The notes: a model not told the origin generated them from the sequence alone. Shown: positions 8,403 through 16,680, numbered from the stretch's first letter. The stretch is 64,000 nucleotides of DNA from Enterococcus termitis (GCF_001730305.1 NZ_MIJY01000023.1:301919-365918), one strand, 5' to 3'. A program made the numbers and translations.

Positions 8403-9599
8403 ATGAAACGACCGTATAATAGTACTGATTATTATGGCTTTGAATTAGCTGCAGGAGATATAGAGGTGAAAGAAAAATGTATTACAAAACCAACTGCCAA
8501 AAAGAGTAGTTTGTCGATTTACTTTGTATTGATCAAAAATGGCTCTGGAAAAGTTCAGATCAATAGTCAGCAATATGAAGTAAAAAGAGGCAGTGTTTTA
8601 TGGCTGTTTTCTTATCACGTCTATCATTTTAGTGAAATAACCGAAGAGATAGAGCTGATTTCCTTTAAGCTATCGTTAAACGTTTTAATGCTTTCTGCGT
8701 TAACTACGCAAGCGGTAGATCAACATATGAATTTTTTTGATTATTGGGATGTCCCAGTCCTTACTTGTCGCGAGCAGGAATTTCCTTATTTAGCTGGCCT
8801 TTTTGAACAGGCGCTGCAAGAAACAGAAAAACGAGATCGCTTGTCTGATTTGTCTTTATTAGCAGTCCTTTATCAAGTGATCGTATGGTTTGAACGGAGT
8901 GCGAGACACTATTGGAATCAAGAAAAAGATAGTCGCGATGCTGCAGCAAAGATACTCATGTATATCCATTTTCATTTTCGTGAACCGTTGACGTTGCAGG
9001 AAACAGCAGAGACATTTAAACTTTCTGCTCAGACGGTCAATCGCAGCTTGAAGCATCTTACAAAAAAGACCTTTGGTGAAATACTTAGCGAGGTACGCAT
9101 CAATAACGCAATAGCGATGCTGCATTTTGAAGAATTAGAGGTTTCCTATATTGCTGATTTTGTCGGCTATCAGTCAATCCCAAGTTTTAATAAACAATTT
9201 AAACGTTTGACGGGCTATTCACCAACAGAAATGAGGAATGATAAAGTCAAAAAAAGAAAAGAAAATACCTTCCGTTTTCAAAACCGTTTGTCTTACGAAA
9301 TCTATACGTATATTCATCAGCATTATCAAGAAGAGATAACAGTGGAAACTGCGGCTAAATATTTTTATTCTAGTCCGGCTAAAATCGATCAAATTGTCTT
9401 AGCAGAGTTTTCTATGACTTTTAATGCCTTGTTGGAATACAATCGTATGCTTTTTGCTCGTTCATTATTATTGAGTACTTCAAAGAAAATTAGTGAAATC
9501 GCTGAAGCATGCGGTTATCAGTCTATTCGCACCTTTAATCGAAATTTTTTGACTTTTTGGGGAAACACGCCGCGTAAATACAAAGAGTTACTCCAATAA
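8403..9599 (+). CDS. AraC-family regulator with two AraC DNA-binding domains
   Basis: 398 aa, about 100 longer than usual. Residues 1-150 form a cupin-like N-terminal sensor part (GSGKVQINSQQYEVKRGSVL). A first AraC double-HTH domain spans about 178-272 (LTLQETAETFKLS ... YIADFVGYQSIPSFNKQFKRLTG). A second spans about 300-398 (ITVETAAKYFYSS ... EIAEACGYQSIRTFNRNFLTF). Both keep the second-helix GYQSI-x-FN pattern. The ATG has TGAGGTG upstream. Divergence from the epimerase gene suggests local control. The inducer is unknown. Confidence 0.85.
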   Translation: MKRPYNSTDYYGFELAAGDIEVKEKCITKPTAKKSSLSIYFVLIKNGSGKVQINSQQYEVKRGSVLWLFSYHVYHFSEITEEIELISFKLSLNVLMLSALTTQAVDQHMNFFDYWDVPVLTCREQEFPYLAGLFEQALQETEKRDRLSDLSLLAVLYQVIVWFERSARHYWNQEKDSRDAAAKILMYIHFHFREPLTLQETAETFKLSAQTVNRSLKHLTKKTFGEILSEVRINNAIAMLHFEELEVSYIADFVGYQSIPSFNKQFKRLTGYSPTEMRNDKVKKRKENTFRFQNRLSYEIYTYIHQHYQEEITVETAAKYFYSSPAKIDQIVLAEFSMTFNALLEYNRMLFARSLLLSTSKKISEIAEACGYQSIRTFNRNFLTFWGNTPRKYKELLQ

Positions 9600-9739
9600 A
9601 GATGAAATAGAAGGATTATACCTGTTTTTGAAAATTTTTCTGAAAATCAATACTATTTCAATTGAAAAACACTAAAAGAACAGGTATAATTAATTTCAGC
9701 AATAATTATTTGGTGATCGGATTTCTTTGATCATCATCA

Positions 9740-9876
9740 TATTATTTCATGAGGGAGTAACTGGCGGCTTGCGCTGCGACAACATCACCAACTCCGAAAG
9801 AAATTTCTGGTGTTGTCTTAAACGGTGAGACTTATGTATGTTCTATTTAGGTAGCATACAGAGGTCTATTTTTTTT
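9740..9876 (+). promoter_or_regulatory. yybP-ykoY (Mn2+) riboswitch with terminator
   Basis: The core GAGGGAGTAAC lies at 9751-9761. A long hairpin follows, GACAACATCACCA against TGGTGTTGTC, carrying the family's CCGAAA bulge (9794-9799). An AGAC-TTATGTATG / CATACA-GAGGTCT hairpin with eight T (about 9828-9876) is the expression-platform terminator. This arrangement is the yybP-ykoY class, which senses Mn2+ and often precedes cation transporters. The downstream gene is a P-type ATPase, so high Mn2+ should raise its expression. Bases 9600-9740 hold AT-rich sequence with no other feature I can name. Confidence 0.9.
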
Positions 9877-9985
9877 CGTTTTTGCTGCGAACTAACCTCT
9901 CATTTTAGAGGTCTAATACGTGTTCGTTTCGCTTTTATGAAGTAAAATAGATGTAAGTAGCTGCAAATTACAGAGGAGGAAGAAC

Positions 9986-12697
9986 ATGTCAGAAGAAAAG
10001 AAGGTTCAATTAACCGAGGCGTTCTATACGCAGCCAGAGGCAACAGTCCTGGAAAAGATGAATTCATCTGCAGAAGGGTTGTCAGATCAAGAGGCTAAAA
10101 AAAGGTTAGAAAGTTACGGAGAAAACGCATTAGATGAAGGGAAAAAGAAATCGATCATCGTAAAATTCTTTGAACAATTTAAAGATTTTATGATCATTGT
10201 ATTGTTATTTGCAGCGGTGATTTCAGCTGTCTTTTCACATGATGTCGTTGATTCGATCATTATTTTACTTGTAGTGGTACTAAATGCGATTTTTGGTGTC
10301 ATCCAAGAAGCAAAAGCAGAACAAGCGATCGAGGCGCTGAAAGAAATGTCCTCACCCAATGCCAATGTGCGTCGTGATGGACATGTAATCACTGTTAAAA
10401 GTGATGAACTCGTTCCTGGTGATATCGTATTGCTGGAGGCTGGAGATGTTGTTCCTGCTGATCTGCGCTTGTTAGAAGCGGCGAGTTTGAAAATCGAAGA
10501 AGCTGCGTTAACAGGTGAATCAGTTCCAGTCGAAAAAGAAGCAACAGTTTTAGAAGGTACAGCAGAAGATATCGGTATTGGTGACCGAATCAATATGGCG
10601 TATTCAAATAGTAATGTGACCTATGGACGTGGTCTAGGTGTCGTTGTCGGTACTGGAATGAACACAGAAGTGGGTAAAATCGCTGGTATGCTTGCCGATG
10701 AGCAAGAAACAGAAACACCATTGAAACAAAACTTAAACCAATTAGGTAAAATGTTGACGATCGCTATCTTGGTGATTGCAGCTGTGATGTTTGTAGTTGG
10801 TATGATGAATGGCCGTACATGGATCGACATGCTATTAACGTCTATCTCATTAGCCGTTGCAGCGATTCCAGAAGGCTTACCAGCGATCGTTACAATCATT
10901 TTAGCATTAGGTACACAAAAAATGGCGAAGAAAAATGCGATCGTCCGTAAATTACCAGCAGTTGAAACATTAGGTAGCACAGATATTATCTGTTCAGATA
11001 AGACAGGTACTTTAACTTTAAACCAAATGACTGTTGAAGCACTTTATACAGATAACGAAGTTAAACCTGCAACAGATGCCGTTGCAATGGACAATATGGC
11101 ATTAAAAATCATGAACTATACAAATGATACAAAAATCGCGCAAGACGGTTCGTTGATCGGTGATCCAACCGAAACAGCGCTTGTCCAATATGGTTTAGAT
11201 CATGACTTCAATGTAACTGAAAAAGTCGCAGCTGAACCCCGTGTTGCTGAAATTCCGTTTGATTCAGACCGTAAATTAATGACAACTGTTCACCGATTAG
11301 CAGACGGTAAATTCCTAGTTGCTGTCAAAGGTGCACCAGATGAATTATTAAAACGTTGTAAACAAGTTTTATTAAACGGTCAAACACCAGCAATGGATGA
11401 CACACAACGTCAAGAAATTTTAACGACTAATACTAAATTAGCCAAACAAGCTCTACGTGTTTTAGGAATGGCATACAAAATCGTTGATGCAGTTCCTGCT
11501 GAAATGGATTCTGATGTCGTTGAAAAAGACTTAGTATTTGCAGGGCTTGTGGGTATGATCGATCCAGAACGTAAGGAAGCCGCAGAAGCCGTGAAAGTGG
11601 CTAAAGAAGCGGGTATTCGTCCAATCATGATCACAGGGGATCATAGAGACACAGCAGAAGCAATTGCCGCTCGTCTTGGTATCATTAAAGAAGGCGACGA
11701 CGATGCAGTAATCACTGGTGCAGAGCTAAATGAATTGACAGATGAAGCATTTGCAAAAGTCGTTGAACATTATTCTGTGTATGCTCGTGTATCACCTGAA
11801 CATAAAGTCCGTATCGTTAAAGCTTGGCAACAAGAAGGTAAAGTCGTAGCCATGACAGGTGACGGTGTCAATGATGCACCAGCTCTGAAAGCCGCCGATA
11901 TCGGTATTGGAATGGGGATCACTGGTACAGAAGTATCAAAAGGCGCTTCTGATATGGTTTTAGCAGATGATAACTTCTCAACAATCATCGTAGCGGTTGA
12001 AGAAGGACGTAAAGTCTTCTCAAATATTCAAAAAACGATTCAATATCTACTTTCTGCCAACCTTGGGGAAGTATTAACACTATTTATCGCAACAATGCTA
12101 GCTTGGGATACCTTACTACCTGTTCACTTATTGTGGATCAACTTAGTAACTGATACATTCCCTGCGATTGCTTTAGGGGTAGAACCTGCTGAACGTGATG
12201 TAATGAGCCATGCGCCTCGTGGAAAGAAATCGAACTTCTTCTCTGGTGGTGTCTTGAGCAGTGTGATCTATCAAGGAATCACACAAGGTGCCTTGACATT
12301 GATCGTGTACAAAATGGCGATTGAATTCCCAGCTCATACAGCAGCAAATATGCCGAACTTATCTGCATCTGCCTTGTATGATTTACAACATGGTGATGCG
12401 TTGACGATGGCGTTTGCGACACTAGGACTGATTCAACTGTTCCACGCATTTAACGTGAAATCAATTTACCAGTCTGTCTTTAAAGTAGGCTTGTTCAGAA
12501 ACAAATCATTCAACTGGGCGATTTTAGTGTCATTCTTATTATTGGCGGCTACGATCTTGATTCCCGGCTTCAATGACTTGTTTAGTGTAACGTCTCTAGA
12601 TGGCTACCAATGGGGAATCGTTGCTGGAACATCCTTTGCGATCATTCCAATTGTTGAAATCGTGAAGTTCGTTCAACGTAGAATGGGTAAAAGCTAA
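9986..12697 (+). CDS. Cation-translocating P-type ATPase, probable Mn2+ (or Ca2+) exporter
   Basis: 903-aa P2-type ATPase of the plasma membrane. In order: N-terminal cation ATPase domain, TGES actuator loop near residue 178, AAIPEGLPAI transmembrane ion-binding motif near 290, phosphorylation motif CSDKTGTLT (Asp near 338), TGDGVNDAPALKAAD hinge near 630, and C-terminal membrane helices. Length and motifs fit the SERCA/PMCA-like bacterial group. The Mn2+ riboswitch upstream points to manganese efflux, as reported for riboswitch-linked homologues in lactic bacteria; ion choice is inferred from that. GAGGAGGAAGAAC precedes the ATG. It is monocistronic. Confidence 0.92.
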   Translation: MSEEKKVQLTEAFYTQPEATVLEKMNSSAEGLSDQEAKKRLESYGENALDEGKKKSIIVKFFEQFKDFMIIVLLFAAVISAVFSHDVVDSIIILLVVVLNAIFGVIQEAKAEQAIEALKEMSSPNANVRRDGHVITVKSDELVPGDIVLLEAGDVVPADLRLLEAASLKIEEAALTGESVPVEKEATVLEGTAEDIGIGDRINMAYSNSNVTYGRGLGVVVGTGMNTEVGKIAGMLADEQETETPLKQNLNQLGKMLTIAILVIAAVMFVVGMMNGRTWIDMLLTSISLAVAAIPEGLPAIVTIILALGTQKMAKKNAIVRKLPAVETLGSTDIICSDKTGTLTLNQMTVEALYTDNEVKPATDAVAMDNMALKIMNYTNDTKIAQDGSLIGDPTETALVQYGLDHDFNVTEKVAAEPRVAEIPFDSDRKLMTTVHRLADGKFLVAVKGAPDELLKRCKQVLLNGQTPAMDDTQRQEILTTNTKLAKQALRVLGMAYKIVDAVPAEMDSDVVEKDLVFAGLVGMIDPERKEAAEAVKVAKEAGIRPIMITGDHRDTAEAIAARLGIIKEGDDDAVITGAELNELTDEAFAKVVEHYSVYARVSPEHKVRIVKAWQQEGKVVAMTGDGVNDAPALKAADIGIGMGITGTEVSKGASDMVLADDNFSTIIVAVEEGRKVFSNIQKTIQYLLSANLGEVLTLFIATMLAWDTLLPVHLLWINLVTDTFPAIALGVEPAERDVMSHAPRGKKSNFFSGGVLSSVIYQGITQGALTLIVYKMAIEFPAHTAANMPNLSASALYDLQHGDALTMAFATLGLIQLFHAFNVKSIYQSVFKVGLFRNKSFNWAILVSFLLLAATILIPGFNDLFSVTSLDGYQWGIVAGTSFAIIPIVEIVKFVQRRMGKS

Positions 12698-12715
12698 CTA
12701 TTCTTTTTGATCAAT

Positions 12716-12764
12716 AAAAAAGCACAAGTAAGCTTCTTTCATAGAGGCTCGCTTGTGCTTTTTC
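12716..12764 (+). terminator. Intrinsic terminator after the P-type ATPase
   Basis: AAAAAGCACAAG pairs with CTTGTGCTTTTT, with GC-rich extension AGC/GCT and a T-run. It may also serve the convergent gene. Confidence 0.85.
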
Positions 12765-12784
12765 TTAAGAATATAAACAAATGA

Positions 12785-13297
12785 TCAATCGGTTAAAAGT
12801 GAAAGGATCGCTTGATTAAATTCAGGTAAATCATCAGGAGTACGGCTTGTCACAAGGTTGTGATCGATCACAACTGCTTCATCTTTTACATCCGCACCAG
12901 CATAAGCTAAATCAGCTTGGACAGTAAGATAAGAAGTCATGCTCCGACCGTTGGTTAAGCCAGTCTGAATGAAAAGCTGTGGCCCATGACAAATCGCAAA
13001 AAGCGGTAAATCATTTTCTAAAAAGTATTTCGTGAAATCAACGAATCGCTGATCTGCACGAAGTTGATCGGGTGAAAAGCCACCAGGGATTAATAAAGCG
13101 ACAAAATCATTTGGCTGTACGTCGTCAATACTGGCATCGATCGTAAAGGATGTTCCTTTTTTACCAGTAATTTTTTTATCTGCTTCTTTTTCGATAAGGA
13201 CAACCTCATAGCCAGCTTTTTCTAAGGTTTCTTTTGGAGAGGTTAATTCCACGTCTTCCACCATATCAGTTACTAATACTGCTACTTTTTCTGTCAT
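12785..13297 (-). CDS. DJ-1/PfpI family protein
   Basis: 170-aa class I glutamine amidotransferase-like protein of the PfpI/YhbO group. The nucleophile elbow AICHGPQ (Cys near residue 104) and LLIPGGFSPDQLR near residue 69 are intact; ending at NQAILSLLTD is normal length. Such proteins act as stress proteases or glycation-repair (deglycase) enzymes; which applies here is not shown. The start at 13297 has GAGGAG 6 bases upstream; a longer reading adds 13 non-family residues. The hairpin repeat region follows upstream. Confidence 0.88.
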   Translation of the reverse strand: MTEKVAVLVTDMVEDVELTSPKETLEKAGYEVVLIEKEADKKITGKKGTSFTIDASIDDVQPNDFVALLIPGGFSPDQLRADQRFVDFTKYFLENDLPLFAICHGPQLFIQTGLTNGRSMTSYLTVQADLAYAGADVKDEAVVIDHNLVTSRTPDDLPEFNQAILSLLTD

Positions 13298-13334
13298 CGA
13301 ATCTCCTCTTTCATCATTGTATGGAGGCTGAGAC

Positions 13335-13494
13335 AAAAGCGTTTAGCTCCAAGAAATAAGAAGGAATTCACGAAAATTGCTCTTCAAATTTTTGTGAATT
13401 TCGGTTTATTTCCGAAGGAGCTGCTTTTTTCTCGCTGTTTATTCGGGTTTAGAGAGCGAAACAAAACGGAGTTTCAGTTTTGTCCCGCTCTCTT
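13335..13494. repeat. Long imperfect hairpin plus GAGAGCG terminator-like repeat
   Basis: AAAAGC + AGCTCC (13335-13350) pair with GGAGCT + GCTTTTTT (13417-13430) around a long imperfect palindrome containing GAATTCAC/GTGAATTTC. A second hairpin, AGAGAGCG...AACAAAAC / GTTTTGTCCCGCTCTCT (13451-13494), follows. The second is the same family as the hairpin at 24835. These look like small non-autonomous repeats that can act as terminators. Confidence 0.65.
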
Positions 13495-13549
13495 AATTTA
13501 ATGGTAAAGGGAATTTTCGCAAGATGCAAAAGGTTTGCCTGTTTTATAA

Positions 13550-13598
13550 GGTCAAAATAAGTCAAAAAAGTGGACAAATTTTCAGATTACGGTATTAT
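13550..13598 (+). promoter_or_regulatory. CtsR box and promoter of clpP
   Basis: GGTCAAA-ATA-AGTCAAA at 13550-13566 matches the heptad direct repeat bound by CtsR in low-GC bacteria. Immediately downstream lie a -35-like TGGACA (13571-13576) and TATTAT (13593-13598) with a 16-base spacer. The clpP paralogue should therefore be repressed by CtsR and induced by heat or protein stress. Confidence 0.8.
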
Positions 13599-13664
13599 TA
13601 ATATAGATGTTTAGCTTTAAAGGCTAGTCTATAAAGCTTTAAAAATAAGGAGGTCATCTGACAC

Positions 13665-14255
13665 ATGAACTATTTAGATGAAAACGAAGAGACTGAAGAA
13701 AAACAACAACCAAATGCGTTTATGAAAAAACTTTTTGAAGAACGAACAATTTTGATTTATGGCGAAATCAATCAAGATTTAGCTAGAGAAGTTACTTCTC
13801 AATTACTTTTACTAGCAGCTATGGGCGATGACCCGATCAAGATTTTTATCAATAGTCAAGGCGGTCATGTTGAAGCAGGAGATACGATCCATGACATGAT
13901 CAAATTTGTAAAACCTGAAGTAATCGTCGTTGGAACAGGCTGGGTAGCCAGTGCAGGTATTACGATCTATTTAGCTGCTGAAGCGAAAAATAGATACAGC
14001 TTACCAAATACTCGCTATATGATCCATCAACCAGCAGGCGGAGTTCAAGGGCAAAGTACAGAAATCCAAATCGAAGCAAAAGAAATTATTCGTATGCGTG
14101 AACGTGTCAATCGCTTGATTGCTGCTGCAACAGGACAAACATACGAAAAAATTGCTAAAGACACAGATCGTAATTTCTGGATGTCAGCTGACGAAGCAAA
14201 AGACTATGGAATGGTTTCAAAAATCATTAATACAAGTGATGAAATCAACTTGTGA
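13665..14255 (+). CDS. clpP1: ClpP1-type ClpP paralogue with Ser-His-Asn triad
   Basis: 196-aa Clp protease proteolytic subunit, cytoplasmic. The nucleophile Ser96 lies in GWVASAG and His121 in YMIHQPAGG. The third triad position is Asn170 (DTDRNFWM), where housekeeping ClpP has Asp. The usual SPGGS loop reads SQGGH. These differences match the second ClpP of Listeria (ClpP1), which also has Asn and is poorly active alone but joins mixed rings with ClpP2. I infer the same here; the housekeeping clpP must be elsewhere. AAGGAGG precedes the ATG, and a CtsR box lies upstream. Confidence 0.9.
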   Translation: MNYLDENEETEEKQQPNAFMKKLFEERTILIYGEINQDLAREVTSQLLLLAAMGDDPIKIFINSQGGHVEAGDTIHDMIKFVKPEVIVVGTGWVASAGITIYLAAEAKNRYSLPNTRYMIHQPAGGVQGQSTEIQIEAKEIIRMRERVNRLIAAATGQTYEKIAKDTDRNFWMSADEAKDYGMVSKIINTSDEINL

Positions 14256-14273
14256 TAAGAAACGATTGATTGT

Positions 14274-14317
14274 AAAAGATGAGACAATACTGTTTAGTAA
14301 TGTTTCATCTTTTTTGT
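14274..14317 (+). terminator. Terminator after clpP1
   Basis: AAAAGATGAGACA pairs with TGTTTCATCTTTT and runs into T's, 18 bases after the clpP1 stop. Confidence 0.85.
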
Positions 14318-14417
14318 TGTGATCAGTAGAAAACGAACATTTTAAAGTTTCTTCTTGTCAGCACCCTATGAATAAGTGTAAAATTAAGTGATTACCAAAA
14401 GAAAGTAGGAAAAAATT

Positions 14418-14852
14418 GTGAAACCAAATTTAGGTTATTATGTGCAAAACATCAATGATATTGTAAAAGAAACTGAAGAAGTCGGCGAAAAAATGAACGA
14501 CTATTACGAAGAGGTACGTAAAGCGATCGATGCTGGAAAAGTGACCGAACTAGCACCAGAACGGATCGTTGAAATTCAACGAATTTTCCAAGATGGAACC
14601 AAAGAATATACAGCAATGCTGGAAAAAGTATCTCAATTACGTCCACCAGCACGCGTTATGGGTATCCATAAAAAATTTGAACGCTCATATATCGAATATC
14701 TAGCTGGCTGTAATGAAATGATTTTATCTTTAGACCCTGAAAAAGGGATTGATGTTGATTTATTCAATGCATCTGAAGAAAAGCAAGACAAAGCAACGGA
14801 TGATATTTCATTTGCGATTACCCGAATGAGCAATCTTTTATTAAAAAAATAA
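14418..14852 (+). CDS. Conserved-looking protein of unknown function (144 aa)
   Basis: I do not recognise the family. The 144-aa product is helical and charged, with no signal peptide or membrane segment, and helices rich in Glu and Lys (DIVKETEEVGEKM, EERIVEIQRIF-like). A single Cys lies near residue 97. GTG start with AGGA 7 bases upstream. It has its own terminator and no operon partner. Codon use is like the neighbours, so it seems a real resident gene. Confidence 0.65.
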   Translation: MKPNLGYYVQNINDIVKETEEVGEKMNDYYEEVRKAIDAGKVTELAPERIVEIQRIFQDGTKEYTAMLEKVSQLRPPARVMGIHKKFERSYIEYLAGCNEMILSLDPEKGIDVDLFNASEEKQDKATDDISFAITRMSNLLLKK

Positions 14853-14874
14853 AAAAAAGTTTATAGGAATGACA

Positions 14875-14901
14875 AAAAAGAAATTTCGTTTATTTCTTTT
14901 T
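14875..14901 (+). terminator. Terminator after the 144-aa gene
   Basis: AAAAAGAAAT pairs with ATTTCTTTTT around a 7-base loop. AU-only stem, so strength is uncertain. Confidence 0.5.
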
Positions 14902-14915
14902 AATGTTATTTTTAG

Positions 14916-15038
14916 TAGACAATAAAAAGAATATGTTGTATTATAAATGCATACCAACAACAACCTTTTTATTTTTCATTTTACTCTTATTGAGTAATAC
15001 TCCTTTTCCATCGGTCAATTAGGCCGGTGGTTTTTTTG
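14916..15038 (+). ncRNA. Candidate small RNA gene with promoter and terminator
   Basis: TAGACA (14916-14921) and TATTAT (14939-14944) with a 17-base spacer make a good sigma-A promoter. About 60 bases after the expected start near 14951 comes a hairpin, CCATCGG against CCGGTGG (15008-15029), followed by seven T. No ORF with a ribosome site lies between. The expected transcript is about 85 nt. Bases 15040-15160 are AT-rich with nothing else I can name. Confidence 0.5.
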
Positions 15039-15164
15039 TTTTAATTAAATTATTCTATCGTATATTATTTGATTAATATTTATAAATGAATTGATTTTTT
15101 GAAAGGATAGTTATTTTATCATTTGATATCGGATTATTTTCTTTAATATATCTTTTTTGAAATA

Positions 15165-15206
15165 AAAAGCAGAAACAAAGCCATGGGCGATTTGTTTCTG
15201 CTTTTA
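15165..15206 (-). terminator. Terminator of the 53-aa gene
   Basis: AAAAGCAGAAACAAA pairs with TTTGTTTCTGCTTTT; on the minus strand the stem is followed by TTTTTATTTC. It lies 23 bases past the small gene's stop. Confidence 0.75.
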
Positions 15207-15228
15207 AGTACGTATCTAAATACTACTA

Positions 15229-15390
15229 TTAATTTTCTACATTTCGAACATAGTCATCAAAATACTGAACAAGATCCGCTTTGATCTTTTGATATTCAGC
15301 TTCTGTGTACTCACGTTCTTCAATCGTTCCATTAAAAAATGGAATCTCCAACTCTTCGCGCAAGCGATCTAATACTTCGCTTTGATCCAT
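15229..15390 (-). CDS. Small acidic protein, 53 aa, unknown function
   Basis: A short gene with good signals: GAAGGTG 6 bases before the ATG at 15390 and a strong terminator after the stop. The product begins MDQSEVLDRLREELE, is acidic and helical, and ends YVRNVEN. It has no Cys and no membrane segment. It lies 32 bases downstream of the 118-aa gene on the same strand, so the two are probably co-transcribed. I do not recognise a family. Confidence 0.65.
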   Translation of the reverse strand: MDQSEVLDRLREELEIPFFNGTIEEREYTEAEYQKIKADLVQYFDDYVRNVEN

Positions 15391-15422
15391 TTCGGCACCT
15401 TCTTTATTTGTTGTCTACTCTA

Positions 15423-15779
15423 TTATAAAACATTAAAATCATTCGTCAACTGCTCAAAAGCATCTTTCATAGCAGACAATTTATTATAAAGAAGTGCGCT
15501 GTTGTCATCTTCAAGAAAGAAAACTTGTTTCAACTCAAAATAAAAATCATCAAAAGCAGTAAAAAATGGCTGAACTGCAGCTTTAGAAAGCTCACTATTA
15601 CTAAAATAAAAAACGCGCACACTATGATAGTAGGTAAATACCTCATTGATGTTCAAAAGAATACGAGATTCCTCTGGACGTGGGCGGCTAGTGACTAAAT
15701 CATATAAAGATAGACTTTTCGTATGGATCTCGGACAAATAAGACAAAAGTAATTCCACTTTTTCATTATGCTCTGACAT
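15423..15779 (-). CDS. Hypothetical helical protein (118 aa)
   Basis: No family recognised. The product is soluble and helical with many aromatic residues (FTYYHSVRVFYFS, FTAFDDFYFELKQVFF). The ATG at 15779 has a GGAGGA-like site upstream on the minus strand. It pairs with the 53-aa gene downstream as a small two-gene unit, divergent from the T-box/metY transcript. Confidence 0.6.
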   Translation of the reverse strand: MSEHNEKVELLLSYLSEIHTKSLSLYDLVTSRPRPEESRILLNINEVFTYYHSVRVFYFSNSELSKAAVQPFFTAFDDFYFELKQVFFLEDDNSALLYNKLSAMKDAFEQLTNDFNVL

Positions 15780-15889
15780 TCAATCATCCTCCAATTTCTT
15801 TTAGTATAATAAAAAACGCCTAGAAAGAGAAACAGAATCCCTTAATATATGGAAAATTTTTAGAAAAAATGAATATATATGAAAATATG

Positions 15890-16204
15890 TTGACAAAACG
15901 ATGAGTGTGTTCTAATATTAGTTCAATATCAAAACTCATTGAAAAGAAGAGTAAGCAAATAAACAATTCCCTTAACAACATTCTTGTTAAGACTAGAGAG
16001 CTTTCATTTGGTGAAAGAAAGCAATGGTTATTTGTTGAAGATGGTCTTGGAGAGGAAAAATCAAGTTGATTTTTACGGCAGCTACCGTTAAAAAGGCACC
16101 AAACCATAAAAAATGTGTTGTTTGGATCGAGATGGAATTATTTCCAATAAAGGTGGTACCGCGATCATCGCCCTTTACTAGCAAAAGCTGGTGAAGGGCT
16201 ATTT
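15890..16204 (+). promoter_or_regulatory. T-box leader (probable methionine specifier) with promoter
   Basis: Promoter TTGACA (15890) -17- TAATAT (15913). Stem I follows: AGAGTAAG then CAAATAA pairing with TTATTTG (16028-16034), and beyond it GAAGATGG with a probable specifier ATG at 16041-16043. The T-box core AAAGGTGGTACCGCG is at 16149-16163. The terminator stem is GCCCTTTACTAGC / GCTGGTGAAGGGC (16170-16199), but only TATTT follows before the repeat array begins. Met is the natural specifier for the downstream metY. A shifted reading gives GAT (Asp), which I think less likely. Confidence 0.88.
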
Positions 16205-16680
16205 GCTGTGAATCACTGCGACTGGCTTTGCCAGAGCAGATGATGAACAGTACTTGGCGAGCGAAGAGAGCGAAGTGACCTTACTAGGAATCACTGCGAC
16301 TGGCTTTGCCAGAGTAGATGATGAACAGTACTTGGCGAGCGAAGTAACCTTACTAGGAATCACAGCGATTGGCTTTGCCAGAGCAGATGCTGAACAGTAC
16401 TTGGCGAGCGAAGAGAGCGAAGTATCCTTACCAGGAATCACAGCGACTACCAAAAAGTCAGAGCAGATGCTGAACAGTACTTGGCGAGCGGAGAGAGTGA
16501 AGTATCCTCACTAGGAATCACAGCAATTGCCTAAAAGCCAGAGCAGATGCTGAACAGTACTAGGCGAGCGGAGAGAGCGAAGTAACCTCACTAGGAATCA
16601 CAGCGACTGGCAAAATGCCAGAGCAGATGCTGAACAGTACTTGGTGAGCAAAAAGAGTGAAGTACCCAAACAAGGAAACA
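16205..16680 (+). repeat. Tandem array of the ~79-bp dispersed repeat (6 copies plus a degenerate end)
   Basis: Unit starts are about 16207, 16287, 16356, 16434, 16514 and 16594, with a decayed start near 16674. The spacing is 69-80 bases; the 69-base unit lacks GAGAGCGAA. Each unit has GAATCACWGCGACTGGC, a CTGGC-TTT-GCCAG hairpin in the early units, GAACAGTACTTGGCGAGCGA and a GAGCGAAGT tail. The CTGGC hairpin decays in later copies. Short reading frames across it are by-products. It lies inside the metY leader. Bases 16681-16789 hold nothing else recognisable. Confidence 0.85.

Noticed and set aside
9986..12697. Several long minus-strand frames inside the P-type ATPase gene
   Set aside because: They are codon-bias shadows of the ATPase; no ribosome sites and low-complexity Ser/Thr-rich products.
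16041..16043. Aspartate (GAT) as T-box specifier, reading one base earlier
   Set aside because: ATG in the same loop gives Met, which suits metY; the exact register cannot be proven from sequence alone.
16199..16453. Repetitive reading frames on both strands across the 79-bp array, resembling a short repeat protein
   Set aside because: No ribosome site, frame changes where units differ by 9 bases, and DNA features (hairpins, decay) explain the pattern better.
16205..16680. CRISPR array
   Set aside because: Units of about 79 bases abut without unique spacers, no short constant repeat and no cas genes in the window.
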